A stretch of DNA of 64,000 bases, from NCBI GenBank assembly GCA_001689515.1, contig LUJR01000009.1, positions 62,001-126,000 of the forward strand, read 5' to 3'. Source of the DNA: Bacteroidales bacterium M7 (GTDB lineage Bacteria; Bacteroidota; Bacteroidia; Bacteroidales; Muribaculaceae). Below, in pieces: positions 51,172-60,528 of the stretch (positions are counted from its first letter, which is position 1; the number at the start of each line of letters is the position of its first letter). Below the pieces are notes generated by a model, which worked only from the letters and a program-made list of their open reading frames with translations, was not told the DNA's origin and did not search any database. A program made the position numbers and the translations under genes.

Positions 51172-52032
51172 ATGAGACAATTAAAAATCACCAAATCAAT
51201 CACCAATCGAGAGAGCGCATCACTCGATAAGTATCTTCAGGAGATCGGCCGCGAGGAACTCATATCCGTAGAGGAGGAGGTAGAACTCGCACAGAAGATA
51301 CGCGAGGGCGACGAGCGCGCTCTCGACAAACTGACACGAGCCAACCTGCGATTCGTAGTCTCTGTGGCAAAACAGTATCAGAATCAGGGACTTAGCCTGC
51401 CTGACCTGATCAATGAAGGAAATCTCGGCCTGATTAAGGCAGCCCAGAAATTTGACGAGACCCGCGGTTTCAAATTCATCTCGTATGCAGTATGGTGGAT
51501 CCGACAGTCGATTCTTCAGGCTCTTGCCGAGCAGTCACGCATCGTGCGCCTGCCTCTCAATCAGGTAGGCTCGCTCAATAAGATAAGCAAAGCTCTGTCG
51601 AAATTCGAGCAGGAAAACGAACGCCGCCCCTCTCCCGAGGAGTTGGCGGAGCGTCTTGACGTGCCAGTAGAGAAGATTGCTGACACCCTCAAGGTGTCAG
51701 GTCGTCACATATCAGTTGACGCCCCTTTTGTGGAGGGTGAGGACAACAGTCTGCTTGATGTGCTCACCAATGATGACTCTCCTATGGCTGACAGCACTCT
51801 GACCCAGGAATCTCTGTCGAAGGAAGTGGATCGTGCTCTTCGTCAGCTTCATGAGCGTGAACGCGAGATCCTCAAGATGTTCTTCGGCATCGGTTGCCAG
51901 GAGATGACTCTCGAAGAGATCGGAGCGAAGTTTGACCTCACGCGCGAGCGTGTCCGCCAGATCAAGGAGAAGGCTATCCGCCGCCTCAAAGGCCAGAAGA
52001 GCAAACTGCTCAAGACCTATCTTGGTCAGTAA
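51172..52032 (+). CDS. rpoD: Primary RNA polymerase sigma factor
   Basis: 286 residues, the short form normal for Bacteroidetes, with no long region 1.1. Region 1.2 (DKYLQEIGREELIS), region 2 (TRANLRFVVSVAKQYQNQGL, FKFISYAVWWIRQSI), region 3 and region 4 (EMTLEEIGAKFDLTRERVRQ, a clean HTH) are all present. It directs RNA polymerase to the TTTG/TAnnTTTG promoters that recur through this window. Single gene with a strong terminator. Confidence 0.96.
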   Translation: MRQLKITKSITNRESASLDKYLQEIGREELISVEEEVELAQKIREGDERALDKLTRANLRFVVSVAKQYQNQGLSLPDLINEGNLGLIKAAQKFDETRGFKFISYAVWWIRQSILQALAEQSRIVRLPLNQVGSLNKISKALSKFEQENERRPSPEELAERLDVPVEKIADTLKVSGRHISVDAPFVEGEDNSLLDVLTNDDSPMADSTLTQESLSKEVDRALRQLHEREREILKMFFGIGCQEMTLEEIGAKFDLTRERVRQIKEKAIRRLKGQKSKLLKTYLGQ

Positions 52033-52065
52033 GGACCATACCGACATTTGATAAGTACTACCCAT

Positions 52066-52103
52066 ACGGCTTCCGGTCATATTGACAAGGAAGCCGTTTT
52101 TTT
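52066..52103 (+). terminator. Rho-independent terminator of rpoD
   Basis: Arms acggcttcc (52066-52074) and ggaagccgt (52089-52097), followed by a run of seven T. Confidence 0.9.
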
Positions 52104-52152
52104 GTGGATGGGGGATATGTCATAGTATCTCATAAGATAGTAGCGCATCATC

Positions 52153-52244
52153 TGTAGGGACATGCCGTGGCATGTCCGCCACGCAGGCTTTGTATTTATA
52201 TAATAATGTTATGGAAAGCGGACATGCCACGGCATGTCCCTACA
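52153..52244. repeat. REPIN-like inverted pair of the palindromic repeat
   Basis: Copies at 52153-52177 and 52220-52244 face each other. With the terminator it accounts for most of the 437-bp gap after rpoD; the rest is leader of the oxidoreductase operon. Confidence 0.8.
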
Positions 52245-52385
52245 ATCTGATGATTCATCAGCCATAGTAGGTTAAAATTGGCGTATCGGGGGATTGTGGC
52301 TTAGCGACTCATTGCACGTTTTTTGCGTTTGTGTGATTTTTGTTAAGTATTTGTAAAAAAGTGTATAAGAGCAGAAGAAATCAGC

Positions 52386-52393
52386 TATATTTG
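52386..52393 (+). promoter_or_regulatory. -7 box of the 2-oxoacid oxidoreductase operon
   Basis: TATATTTG fits the consensus, 77 bp before the ferredoxin ATG. No TTTG at the usual -33 spacing. Confidence 0.5.
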
Positions 52394-52469
52394 TATTGAT
52401 TTATTAAACATCATGACGAAGAAGATGTTTATAAAACATGTTTTTCATCACTAATACGCTATCTGTCAT

Positions 52470-52700
52470 ATGCCTAAAATAATTGGTGCAGTAGATATTA
52501 ACATCGAGAGATGTAAAGGGTGTGACCTGTGCGTTGTGGCATGCCCAACTGATGTGTTGCTTCTCCAGCCTAAGGAGGTCAATGACCGTGGGTATCACTT
52601 TGCGTACACGGCCTCACCTGACAAATGTATAGGTTGTGCGGCATGCGCTATGGTTTGTCCTGATGCATGCATCACTGTCTACAGACAGAAGGTTGACTGA
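52470..52700 (+). CDS. Ferredoxin-like delta subunit of 2-oxoacid:ferredoxin oxidoreductase
   Basis: 76 residues with two 4Fe-4S motifs: CKGCDLCVVACP and CIGCAACAMVCP. It carries electrons from the TPP centre of the catalytic subunits to free ferredoxin. It is first in the order delta, alpha, beta, gamma, a full four-subunit enzyme of the KOR/VOR type. It begins 120 bp before the alpha subunit gene. Confidence 0.92.
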   Translation: MPKIIGAVDINIERCKGCDLCVVACPTDVLLLQPKEVNDRGYHFAYTASPDKCIGCAACAMVCPDACITVYRQKVD

Positions 52701-52820
52701 CAGGCATTAGTTGTCAGCGGTCAGGCAGAAGACATCTCTATGTAGCTTTTTTAACGGAAACAAATTTAAAGTCCACACTATAAGTGTCCTACACACGTAG
52801 TGCTTTACACAATTAAAGAC

Positions 52821-53918
52821 ATGGATGAAGAAGTAAGATTAATGAAGGGCAATGAAGCCATAGCCCATGCCGCTATCCGATATGGTGTTGACGGCTATTT
52901 CGGTTATCCCATCACCCCTCAGAGCGAGATCCTTGAGACTCTGGAGGAGCAGATGCCGTGGGAGACCACTGGCATGGTGGTGCTTCAGGCTGAGAGTGAG
53001 CTTGCTGCCATAAATATGGTCTATGGCGGTGCTTCCACTGGCAAGGCCGTCATGACATCCTCCTCCAGCCCTGGCGTAAGCCTCAAGCAGGAGGGCATAT
53101 CATACATAGCCGCTGGCGAGCTGCCGGCTCTGATAATCAATGTGATGCGTGGCGGTCCGGGTCTCGGAACCATACAGCCGTCACAGGCTGATTATTTTCA
53201 GGCAACCAAGGGTGGCGGTCATGGCGACTACCATCTGATTGTGCTTGCTCCGTCGTCAGTGCAGGAAATGGCTGATTTTGTATGCCTCGGGTTTGATCTT
53301 GCTTTCAAATACCGCACCCCGGCTATGATACTTGCCGATGGCATAGTAGGTCAGATGATGGAGAAAGTAAAGCTGCCCAAACAGCGTGCGCGTCGCACCG
53401 ATGCCGAGATAGCCGAGCAGTGTCCGTGGGCGGTGACAGGTCGCCCAGCCACCCGCAAGCCCAACATTATGACTACTCTGGAGCTTGAAAGCTCCACGAT
53501 GGAGGAGAACAACCACCGTCTGCAAGCCACATATGAGCGCATACGCCAGAACGAGGTCCGCTATCAGGAGTATTACACAGATGACTGCGAATATCTCATA
53601 GTGGCTTTCGGCTCGATAGCACGTATATGTCTGAAAGCCATAGAGGAGGCTCGCGCCAAAGGCATCAAGGTGGGTCTGCTTCGTCCTATTACACTGTGGC
53701 CGTTCCCGACAGACGCTATCGCAGCTCTGGCTGACCGTGTAAAGGGCATCCTGACTGTAGAAATTAATGCCGGACAGATGGTGGAGGATGTACGCCTTGC
53801 CGTCAACGGCAAAGTGCCCGTGTATTACTACGGTCGCATGGGCGGTATAGTGCCTAATCCGTCAGAGGTCATCGACGCTCTTTATCGTGATTTTCCTGAA
53901 ATTAATCCCGAGAAGTAA
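52821..53918 (+). CDS. vorB: 2-oxoacid:ferredoxin oxidoreductase alpha subunit (VorB/KorA)
   Basis: 365 residues from the ATG at 52821; the GTG at 52800 gives seven extra residues and is less likely. The N-terminus MKGNEAIAHAAIRYGVDGYF with GYPITPQSE is the pyrimidine-binding domain of the family. QAESELAAINMVYGGA carries the conserved Glu region, and a C-terminal transketolase-like domain follows. It works with the beta subunit 2 bp downstream. The keto acid used (2-oxoglutarate or branched-chain) cannot be settled by eye. Confidence 0.92.
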   Translation: MDEEVRLMKGNEAIAHAAIRYGVDGYFGYPITPQSEILETLEEQMPWETTGMVVLQAESELAAINMVYGGASTGKAVMTSSSSPGVSLKQEGISYIAAGELPALIINVMRGGPGLGTIQPSQADYFQATKGGGHGDYHLIVLAPSSVQEMADFVCLGFDLAFKYRTPAMILADGIVGQMMEKVKLPKQRARRTDAEIAEQCPWAVTGRPATRKPNIMTTLELESSTMEENNHRLQATYERIRQNEVRYQEYYTDDCEYLIVAFGSIARICLKAIEEARAKGIKVGLLRPITLWPFPTDAIAALADRVKGILTVEINAGQMVEDVRLAVNGKVPVYYYGRMGGIVPNPSEVIDALYRDFPEINPEK

Positions 53919-53920
53919 TT

Positions 53921-54736
53921 ATGACACACGAAGATATCAAGAAACCGGAAAATGTCGTTTATCAGCGTCCGTCGCTGCTCAATGACAACCATATGCACTA
54001 TTGTCCGGGATGTAGCCACGGTGTGGTACACAAGCTCATAGCCGAAATCGTGGAGGAAATGGGGCTTCAGGACAAGACCATCGGCATCGCTCCGGTGGGT
54101 TGCGCCGTGTTTGCTTACAATTACGTTGACATAGACTGGATTGAGGCAGCTCATGGACGTGCGCCTGCGGTGGCGACGGCTGTCAAGCGTCTGAATCCTG
54201 ACCGTATGGTGTTCACGTATCAAGGTGATGGTGACTTGGCAGCTATAGGTACCGGTGAGACCATACATGCCGCCAACCGCGGAGAAAATATCGCCATCAT
54301 ATTTATCAACAATGGCATTTATGGCATGACGGGTGGTCAGATGTCGCCGACCACTCTCGAGGGCATGAAGACTTCGACATCGCCCTATGGACGTCGCATC
54401 GACCTTAACGGTTACCCGCTGCCTATCACCAATCTTCTCGTGGGGCTTGACGGCACATGCTATGTCACTCGTCAGAGTGTGCATACGGCAGCAGCAGTCC
54501 GTAAGACCAAGGCAGCAATCAAGCAGGCTTTCAAGAATGCCATGGACGGCAAGGGCACATCTGTCGTGGAAGTGGTATCGACATGTAATTCCGGCTGGAA
54601 GATGACCCCGGCGCAGTCTAACGACTGGATGGTGGAACATATGTTTAAGAAATATCCAATAGGCGATTTGAAGAATACTGTTAACCCTGCTCCTGCGGCT
54701 CAATCCAAAGGTGCTGAAACTGCCTCTGCAAAATGA
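53921..54736 (+). CDS. 2-oxoacid:ferredoxin oxidoreductase beta subunit (TPP-binding)
   Basis: 271 residues. HYCPGCSHG near residue 27 supplies Cys for an iron-sulfur cluster. The TPP motif runs from GDGDLAAIGTGE to NNGIYGMTGGQ (GDGD...NN). It decarboxylates the keto acid and forms the acyl-CoA with the alpha subunit. The stop overlaps the gamma start (ATGA at 54733-54736). The last 20 residues are an Ala/Pro-rich tail. Confidence 0.93.
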   Translation: MTHEDIKKPENVVYQRPSLLNDNHMHYCPGCSHGVVHKLIAEIVEEMGLQDKTIGIAPVGCAVFAYNYVDIDWIEAAHGRAPAVATAVKRLNPDRMVFTYQGDGDLAAIGTGETIHAANRGENIAIIFINNGIYGMTGGQMSPTTLEGMKTSTSPYGRRIDLNGYPLPITNLLVGLDGTCYVTRQSVHTAAAVRKTKAAIKQAFKNAMDGKGTSVVEVVSTCNSGWKMTPAQSNDWMVEHMFKKYPIGDLKNTVNPAPAAQSKGAETASAK

Positions 54737-55275
54737 AAAAGGAAATCATAATAGCCGGTTTCGGCGGTCAGGGAGTGCTTTCGATGGGCAAGATTCTTGC
54801 CTATGCAGGTCTGATGGATGACCTGGAGGTGTCATGGATGCCTTCTTACGGACCTGAACAGCGAGGAGGCACTGCAAATGTCACAGTGATACTGAGCGAC
54901 CAACCTATCAGTTCACCGGTGCTTGACACATACGATGTGGCTGTCATACTCAATCAGCAGAGTCTTGACAAATTCGAGAGCCGTATCAAGCCGGGCGGAA
55001 TACTCATCTATGACCCATATGGAATACACCATAAGCCTACACGCTCTGACATCAAGATCTATGAGGTCAACGGTATGGATGCTGCCATAGACATGAGGAA
55101 TACCAAGACCTACAACATGATATTGCTCGGCGCACTGCTCGCCATAGTGCCGGTGGTGCCTGTAGAGAGCGTGATGAAGGGTTTGCAGAAGGTGCTCCCA
55201 GAGCGCCATCACCATCTGCTGCCGCTTAATCGCGACGCAATTCTTCGCGGCATGTCATTGGTCAGCGGCGAGTGA
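54733..55275 (+). CDS. 2-oxoacid:ferredoxin oxidoreductase gamma subunit
   Basis: 180 residues. IAGFGGQGVLSMGKILAYAG at the N-terminus and SYGPEQRGG are the signatures of the CoA-site gamma domain. It completes the four-part enzyme and is coupled by overlap to the beta gene. Length is normal. Confidence 0.93.
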   Translation: MKKEIIIAGFGGQGVLSMGKILAYAGLMDDLEVSWMPSYGPEQRGGTANVTVILSDQPISSPVLDTYDVAVILNQQSLDKFESRIKPGGILIYDPYGIHHKPTRSDIKIYEVNGMDAAIDMRNTKTYNMILLGALLAIVPVVPVESVMKGLQKVLPERHHHLLPLNRDAILRGMSLVSGE

Positions 55276-55323
55276 TTACGCCTATGCGTAGTAAGAATTA
55301 ATAAAGGCACATATATCTCACCA

Positions 55324-57954
55324 GTGGCAAAGAAAATAGTTGAGACACCGCTGATGAAGCAGTACATCGAGATGAAACAAAAGCATCCCGATGCTGTGCT
55401 GCTTTTCAGGGTAGGGGATTTCTATGAGACATTTTCCGATGATGCCATCACGGCATCGGAGATACTTGGCATCACGTTGACACGCCGTGCCAACGGTGTC
55501 TCGCAGCATGTGGAGCTTGCCGGATTTCCCCACCATGCCCTTGACACATATTTGCCCAAATTGGTCAGGGCTGGGAAACGTGTGGCTATCTGCGAGCAGC
55601 TTGAAGACCCCAAACTGACAAAGAAGCTGGTCAAGCGTGGTATTACCGAACTGGTTACCCCTGGTGTGTCTATCAATGACAATATCCTTGACCATCGCGA
55701 AAATAACTTCCTTGCCGCGCTCCATATCGACCGCCACGTTACAGGTGTGTCGTTTCTTGACATATCTACTGGTGAGTTTCTGACTGCCCAAGGTGATAAC
55801 GAATATGTAGGCAAGCTGCTTGCCGCGTTTGCGCCTAAGGAGGTGCTGGTGGAGCGGGGCAAACGAGCTATCCTTGACGAACAGATAGCACCGCATTACC
55901 TTAGTTTTGAGCTTGACGACTGGGTGTTTACAGAGACTGCAGCCATGGACAGGCTGCTCAAACAGTTTGAGACAGGCTCGCTCAAAGGCTTCGGCATACA
56001 CAATATGCAGGCGGCAATCGTGGCTTCGGGTGCTATACTACACTATCTTGACATCACCCAGCATACGCGCACATCGCATATCACCTCCATCGCCCGTATA
56101 GAGGAAGACCGTTATGTCAGGCTTGACCGTTTTACGGTGCGCAATCTTGAGTTGCTCAGTTCGCTCGGCGATGAAGGTAAGAGTCTTCTGGACGTAATAG
56201 ACCGCACGGTCAGTCCTATGGGTGCCCGTCTGCTCCGACGTTGGATTGCGTTCCCATTGCGTGATGTCAAGGCTATAAATGCCCGACTTGACGTGGTGGA
56301 ATATTTCTTCCGCGACCCTGAGGCGCGTGAATCGCTGCGTGAGGCTCTTGAAAGGGTGGGGGATCTGGAACGTCTGACTGGCAAGACTGCCACAGGACGC
56401 ATTTCTCCACGTGAAGTCATACAGCTCAAGCATGCGTTGGGTGCGCTTGAACCCATCAAGAACGTGTGTCTCGGAGCTGACAACAAGGCTCTGGCTACCA
56501 TCGGAGAGCAGATTAATCCGCTCAAGGCAATACATGACCGCATCGAGCGCGAGATTGTGGAGGATGCTCCGGCTGCGGTCAACCGTGGCACTGTTATCAA
56601 GCCCGGGGTTAATGCCGAGCTTGACGACCTCCGTGACATAGTGCATCATGGCAAGGAGTATCTGTTGCGATTACAGCAGCGTGAGATTCAGGCTACGGGT
56701 ATACCGAGCCTTAAAGTGGCATATAATAATGTGTTTGGTTACTATATTGAAGTGACCAATACGCATAAGGATAAAGTGCCTCCCGAATGGATCCGCAAGC
56801 AGACGCTTGTCAATGCCGAACGATACATTACTCAGGAACTCAAGGAGTATGAGGAGAAGATACTCGGTGCGCAGGATAAGATTGACTCGATAGAGCTGAG
56901 GCTCTACAATGATCTTGTGGCAGATATAGCAGAGTTTATCCCGGCGATACAGCTTGATGCTACGATGGTGGCACGCCTTGATGTGCTCAGTTCGTTTACC
57001 CGTGTGGCAATTGAAAACCGCTATGCACGTCCGGTTGTCGATGATTCGCTGTGCATAGATCTTGTAGAGGCGCGTCACCCTGTCATTGAGCGTGAATTGC
57101 CCCCGGGGGAGCCTTACATATCCAACACCGTGCATCTTGACAATGACAAGACGCAGATAATGATGATTACCGGTCCCAATATGTCAGGTAAGTCGGCTCT
57201 GCTGCGTCAGACTGCTCTCAACGTGCTCATGGCACAGATTGGGTGCTATGTGGCTGCAGAGAGTGCGCGTATCGGCGTGGTCGACAAGATATTTACGCGT
57301 GTAGGTGCCAGCGATAATATTTCTTTGGGCGAGTCTACTTTTATGGTAGAGATGAATGAGGCGGCTTCTATCCTCAACAACATGAGCCAGCGGTCGCTGA
57401 TTCTCTTTGATGAACTTGGGCGAGGCACATCTACCTATGACGGTATCTCGATTGCGTGGGCGATAGTGGAGTACATCCATCAGCACGGCTCAATGCACCC
57501 CAAGACCCTCTTTGCGACGCACTACCATGAACTCAACGAGATGGAGAAGTCGTTTGAGCGCGTGGTCAACTACAATGTCTCCGTAAAGGAGATTGACGGC
57601 AAGGTTGTGTTTCTGCGCAAACTCTCCAAAGGGGGGTCAGAACACAGTTTCGGTATCCACGTAGCCAAGCTGGCAGGTATGCCTCGCAGCATCGTCACAC
57701 GTGCCGACGAGGTCCTTCACCGCCTTGAAGCAGCCAACCGTGACAACGGTTCGTCAGTCACCCCTGCCACTATGTCGACGCTCGCTCCCAACCAGCGCAT
57801 GGAAGATGGCATACAGCTCAGTTTCTTCCAGCTCGACGACCCCGTGCTGAGTGCCGTCCGCGACGAAATCCTCGGCATAGACATCAACTCCCTCTCCCCC
57901 CTCCAGGCCCTCAACAAACTCTCCGACATCCAGTCCATCCTCACCGGCAAATAA
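55324..57954 (+). CDS. mutS: DNA mismatch repair protein MutS
   Basis: 876 residues, the usual length. The mismatch-reading Phe-Tyr-Glu loop is VGDFYETF near residue 33. Core, clamp and ATPase domains follow, with Walker A GPNMSGKSALLR near 617, LFDELGRGTST (Walker B and D loop), and ATHYHEL. It binds mismatched DNA and recruits MutL. The start is a GTG (MAKKIVETPLMKQY). It stands between the oxidoreductase operon and the restriction-modification genes, the latter beginning 30 bp after its stop. Confidence 0.97.
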   Translation: MAKKIVETPLMKQYIEMKQKHPDAVLLFRVGDFYETFSDDAITASEILGITLTRRANGVSQHVELAGFPHHALDTYLPKLVRAGKRVAICEQLEDPKLTKKLVKRGITELVTPGVSINDNILDHRENNFLAALHIDRHVTGVSFLDISTGEFLTAQGDNEYVGKLLAAFAPKEVLVERGKRAILDEQIAPHYLSFELDDWVFTETAAMDRLLKQFETGSLKGFGIHNMQAAIVASGAILHYLDITQHTRTSHITSIARIEEDRYVRLDRFTVRNLELLSSLGDEGKSLLDVIDRTVSPMGARLLRRWIAFPLRDVKAINARLDVVEYFFRDPEARESLREALERVGDLERLTGKTATGRISPREVIQLKHALGALEPIKNVCLGADNKALATIGEQINPLKAIHDRIEREIVEDAPAAVNRGTVIKPGVNAELDDLRDIVHHGKEYLLRLQQREIQATGIPSLKVAYNNVFGYYIEVTNTHKDKVPPEWIRKQTLVNAERYITQELKEYEEKILGAQDKIDSIELRLYNDLVADIAEFIPAIQLDATMVARLDVLSSFTRVAIENRYARPVVDDSLCIDLVEARHPVIERELPPGEPYISNTVHLDNDKTQIMMITGPNMSGKSALLRQTALNVLMAQIGCYVAAESARIGVVDKIFTRVGASDNISLGESTFMVEMNEAASILNNMSQRSLILFDELGRGTSTYDGISIAWAIVEYIHQHGSMHPKTLFATHYHELNEMEKSFERVVNYNVSVKEIDGKVVFLRKLSKGGSEHSFGIHVAKLAGMPRSIVTRADEVLHRLEAANRDNGSSVTPATMSTLAPNQRMEDGIQLSFFQLDDPVLSAVRDEILGIDINSLSPLQALNKLSDIQSILTGK

Positions 57955-57984
57955 CCCCGAGTGAGTCAACATCCCTCCTGTATT

Positions 57985-58701
57985 ATGAACGAAAATCAGA
58001 AACAAGCCATCATAGATAGCGGTAAGAATTATTTCCGCACTATAATTATACCCAACCATCTGAAGCAATTGGCAAAATTGCGTCTCAAAGATTTTAATAT
58101 CAATCCGTTTCTGATTCATTACCTTGCTGCATTTCTATGTGGTAACACTGATCCTGAGTCTTTGGCTAAGGCTCTGCTGTATCCACGTATTCTCGGTACA
58201 AGCATCAATACGAGTTTCGGACAGAATATACAGACGTTCATATCAAGTTTAGAGGAAGTGACAGGATGTGCTTCTGGTATAGAAGGTATTGATATTGAAT
58301 TTATTGATGCAATAGATGGTCGTCGCAAGTATTGCCAGCTAAAAGCAGGTCCACAGACCATCAATAAGGATGATATCGCCACCATTTTAGGACATTTTAA
58401 ATATCTTCTCAATAAAGCACGCCTTGACAAATTGCCTTTGCAGATAGATGACCTTATAATCGGGGTATTGTATGGCGATGAACGCTCATTGTCAGCGAAT
58501 TATAAGATGATAGACACTCATTATCCAGTTATCTGTGGCGCCGATTTCTGGGAACATCTTACCGGTGACAGATTGTTTTATTTCCGTTTGTCCAAGGCAT
58601 TTGGTGAGGTCGTGGAAGAAGAGAACATTGACGGAAGTAGATTGATTTCGGACAAAATCTTTGAAATAGCAACGGAAATCAAAAACAAGGGAGGCCTTTG
58701 A
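57985..58701 (+). CDS. Type II restriction endonuclease (PmeII/Eco47II-like)
   Basis: 238 residues from the ATG at 57985. A PD-(D/E)XK-like site is visible: GIDIEF (Asp103) and YCQLKAGPQTINKDD (Lys120), which matches the PmeII/Eco47II class by memory. It overlaps the methyltransferase start (TGATG), so both are made together. It should cut DNA left unmethylated by the partner enzyme; the recognition site cannot be read directly. Codon and base use look more AT-rich than in mutS, which suggests acquisition of the pair between mutS and yccF. Confidence 0.75.
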   Translation: MNENQKQAIIDSGKNYFRTIIIPNHLKQLAKLRLKDFNINPFLIHYLAAFLCGNTDPESLAKALLYPRILGTSINTSFGQNIQTFISSLEEVTGCASGIEGIDIEFIDAIDGRRKYCQLKAGPQTINKDDIATILGHFKYLLNKARLDKLPLQIDDLIIGVLYGDERSLSANYKMIDTHYPVICGADFWEHLTGDRLFYFRLSKAFGEVVEEENIDGSRLISDKIFEIATEIKNKGGL

Positions 58702-60497
58702 TGTTCATATCGGAAAGTAATCTTGCCGCTCTTACAAGCACATCTCTTGCCACTACACATGGGTGGGCTGAAAGAGGTGTGTATCCTTCACGTATGGATA
58801 CTAATGGTATGCGAGGTTTCAATATGGAAGACCTTTGCGATATCCCAGAAGTACATGCAATGGTTCATAACCATTGGGATGATGAGATGGCTATAAGACC
58901 TAACCGTGAATATACATCTATAGAATTGTTTGCTGGAGGAGGAGGATTGGCTTTAGGCATGGAGCGGGCTGGTTTCAGGCATGTCCTTCTCAATGAGTTT
59001 GATACAGCAGCATGCAATACCTTGCGAGTTAACCGTCCCGATTGGAACATTATAGAAGGAGATGTGCGGCATATAGATTTTACACCCTTACGAGATAAAA
59101 TTGATTTCTTATCTGGTGGATTTCCTTGTCAGGCATTTTCTTTTGCTGGTAAGCAGGGCGGTTTTGATGATGTGCGTGGCACATTATTTTTCGAATTGGC
59201 TCGTGCTGTGAAAGAAATCCGTCCTAGAGTCTTTTTAGGCGAGAATGTAAAAGGTCTGTTATCGCATGATAAAGGGAAGACATTTCGCACTATCTGTAAC
59301 ATCATCTCTGAATTAGGTTATACCCTTGTCGCGCCTCGTGTGCTCAAAGGGATTATGTATCAGGTGCCTCAAAAGAGGGAAAGGATAATATTGGTTGCCA
59401 TTAGAAATGATTTAGCCGCACAGGTGGATTTCCGATGGCCATCGCCTTACAGTAGGGTTTTAACGCTTAGGGATGCTTTTTTCAAAAGCGTCATATATGA
59501 TTCTGACATCGCTGCATCCGAGGGTGCATCTTATCCAGAAAAGAAGCAAAAGGTATTGGAGTTAGTTCCGGCTGGAGGAGATTGGCGGGATTTGCCTGAA
59601 GATATAGCGAAGGAATACATGGGTGGCAGTTGGCATCTCGGCGGCGGTAAAACCGGCATGGCTCGACGATTGTCTCTTGATGAACCATCATTGACTTTGA
59701 CCTGTTCACCTGCACAGAAACAGACTGAACGGTGTCATCCATTATATACACGCCCATTATCAGTACGTGAATATGCACGCATACAGACTTTCCCCGATGA
59801 TTGGATATTTCAAGGGACTCTGAGTGACAGGTACAAACAGATAGGAAATGCAGTGCCTGTTAATCTGGCATGGGCTGTAGGACGGTCAATAATCCGGTTG
59901 CTGAATGATATTGAAGCGATACATCCGTATCAAGCTGTTGATTGTGATGCCGCTGTGAGAGAAATCATGGATGCACAAGCGGAGCTGATCACAGTCAAAG
60001 ACAAAAAGACTCAGACTTCTACCATATGTAAAGGGTATCGTCAGCTAAATCTTATGGATATATTTGGCGAATTTGCTGATACACCTCTTGTAGAGAATAG
60101 TGTAGTGTCGGATTCTTCAGAATTTAAGACAGAGAATAATGTGGATAAACATGTTCTAATTGCTCTTGTAAAATCCGATTATACTGAGTCCTTTGAATGC
60201 AGGAGTGCTAATGTGTATTATACAGGGAGGCGTTTCCCTGCATCCGTAGTACTCGCCGATATATTCTATTTCATGCCATATATCAAAGGTAAAGGTATCC
60301 GTGATTTGTACATAGTGCGTAAGGCGCGAGTAGGAGTATATAATAAAAACGGGTCAAAAGAATATCGGCTTGTTTTTGACCTGGAGTTTTCAGATCAATT
60401 GTTTGATGACTATGTGATGGTTAAATTAGACATTTGGAGAACTTTTACTGATACTACTCTGTCAAAGTTACGGCATGAGATTGATTCGAAAATTTAA
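58701..60497 (+). CDS. DNA cytosine-5 methyltransferase with N-terminal MerR-like HTH
   Basis: 598 residues from the ATG at 58701. The methyltransferase motifs run in order: ELFAGGGGLALGMERAG (I), GGFPCQAFSFAG with the catalytic Cys (IV), ENVKGLL (VI), QKRERIILVA (VIII), GNAVPVNLAWA (X). Before them, residues 1-55 read like a MerR-type winged HTH (STSLATTHGWAERGVYPSRM, then GMRGFNMEDLCDI). Such N-terminal DNA-binding domains let some methyltransferases regulate their own operon. About 150 extra residues follow motif X. It protects the sites cut by the partner nuclease. Confidence 0.92.
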   Translation: MFISESNLAALTSTSLATTHGWAERGVYPSRMDTNGMRGFNMEDLCDIPEVHAMVHNHWDDEMAIRPNREYTSIELFAGGGGLALGMERAGFRHVLLNEFDTAACNTLRVNRPDWNIIEGDVRHIDFTPLRDKIDFLSGGFPCQAFSFAGKQGGFDDVRGTLFFELARAVKEIRPRVFLGENVKGLLSHDKGKTFRTICNIISELGYTLVAPRVLKGIMYQVPQKRERIILVAIRNDLAAQVDFRWPSPYSRVLTLRDAFFKSVIYDSDIAASEGASYPEKKQKVLELVPAGGDWRDLPEDIAKEYMGGSWHLGGGKTGMARRLSLDEPSLTLTCSPAQKQTERCHPLYTRPLSVREYARIQTFPDDWIFQGTLSDRYKQIGNAVPVNLAWAVGRSIIRLLNDIEAIHPYQAVDCDAAVREIMDAQAELITVKDKKTQTSTICKGYRQLNLMDIFGEFADTPLVENSVVSDSSEFKTENNVDKHVLIALVKSDYTESFECRSANVYYTGRRFPASVVLADIFYFMPYIKGKGIRDLYIVRKARVGVYNKNGSKEYRLVFDLEFSDQLFDDYVMVKLDIWRTFTDTTLSKLRHEIDSKI

Positions 60498-60528
60498 AAG
60501 GATCTGACGTTAAAACAGTCTTATAGTT

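Noticed and set aside
51172..52032. Alternative sigma factor controlled by the STAS switch
   Set aside because: All regions match the primary sigma factor and it is not linked to the STAS operon.
6824..52244. CRISPR array
   Set aside because: The repeats are palindromic, scattered over 45 kb, mostly in facing pairs and not evenly spaced, and no cas gene is present.
53882..54703. 273-residue minus-strand frame opposite the TPP subunit
   Set aside because: Fully antisense to a conserved enzyme gene with clear TPP motifs.
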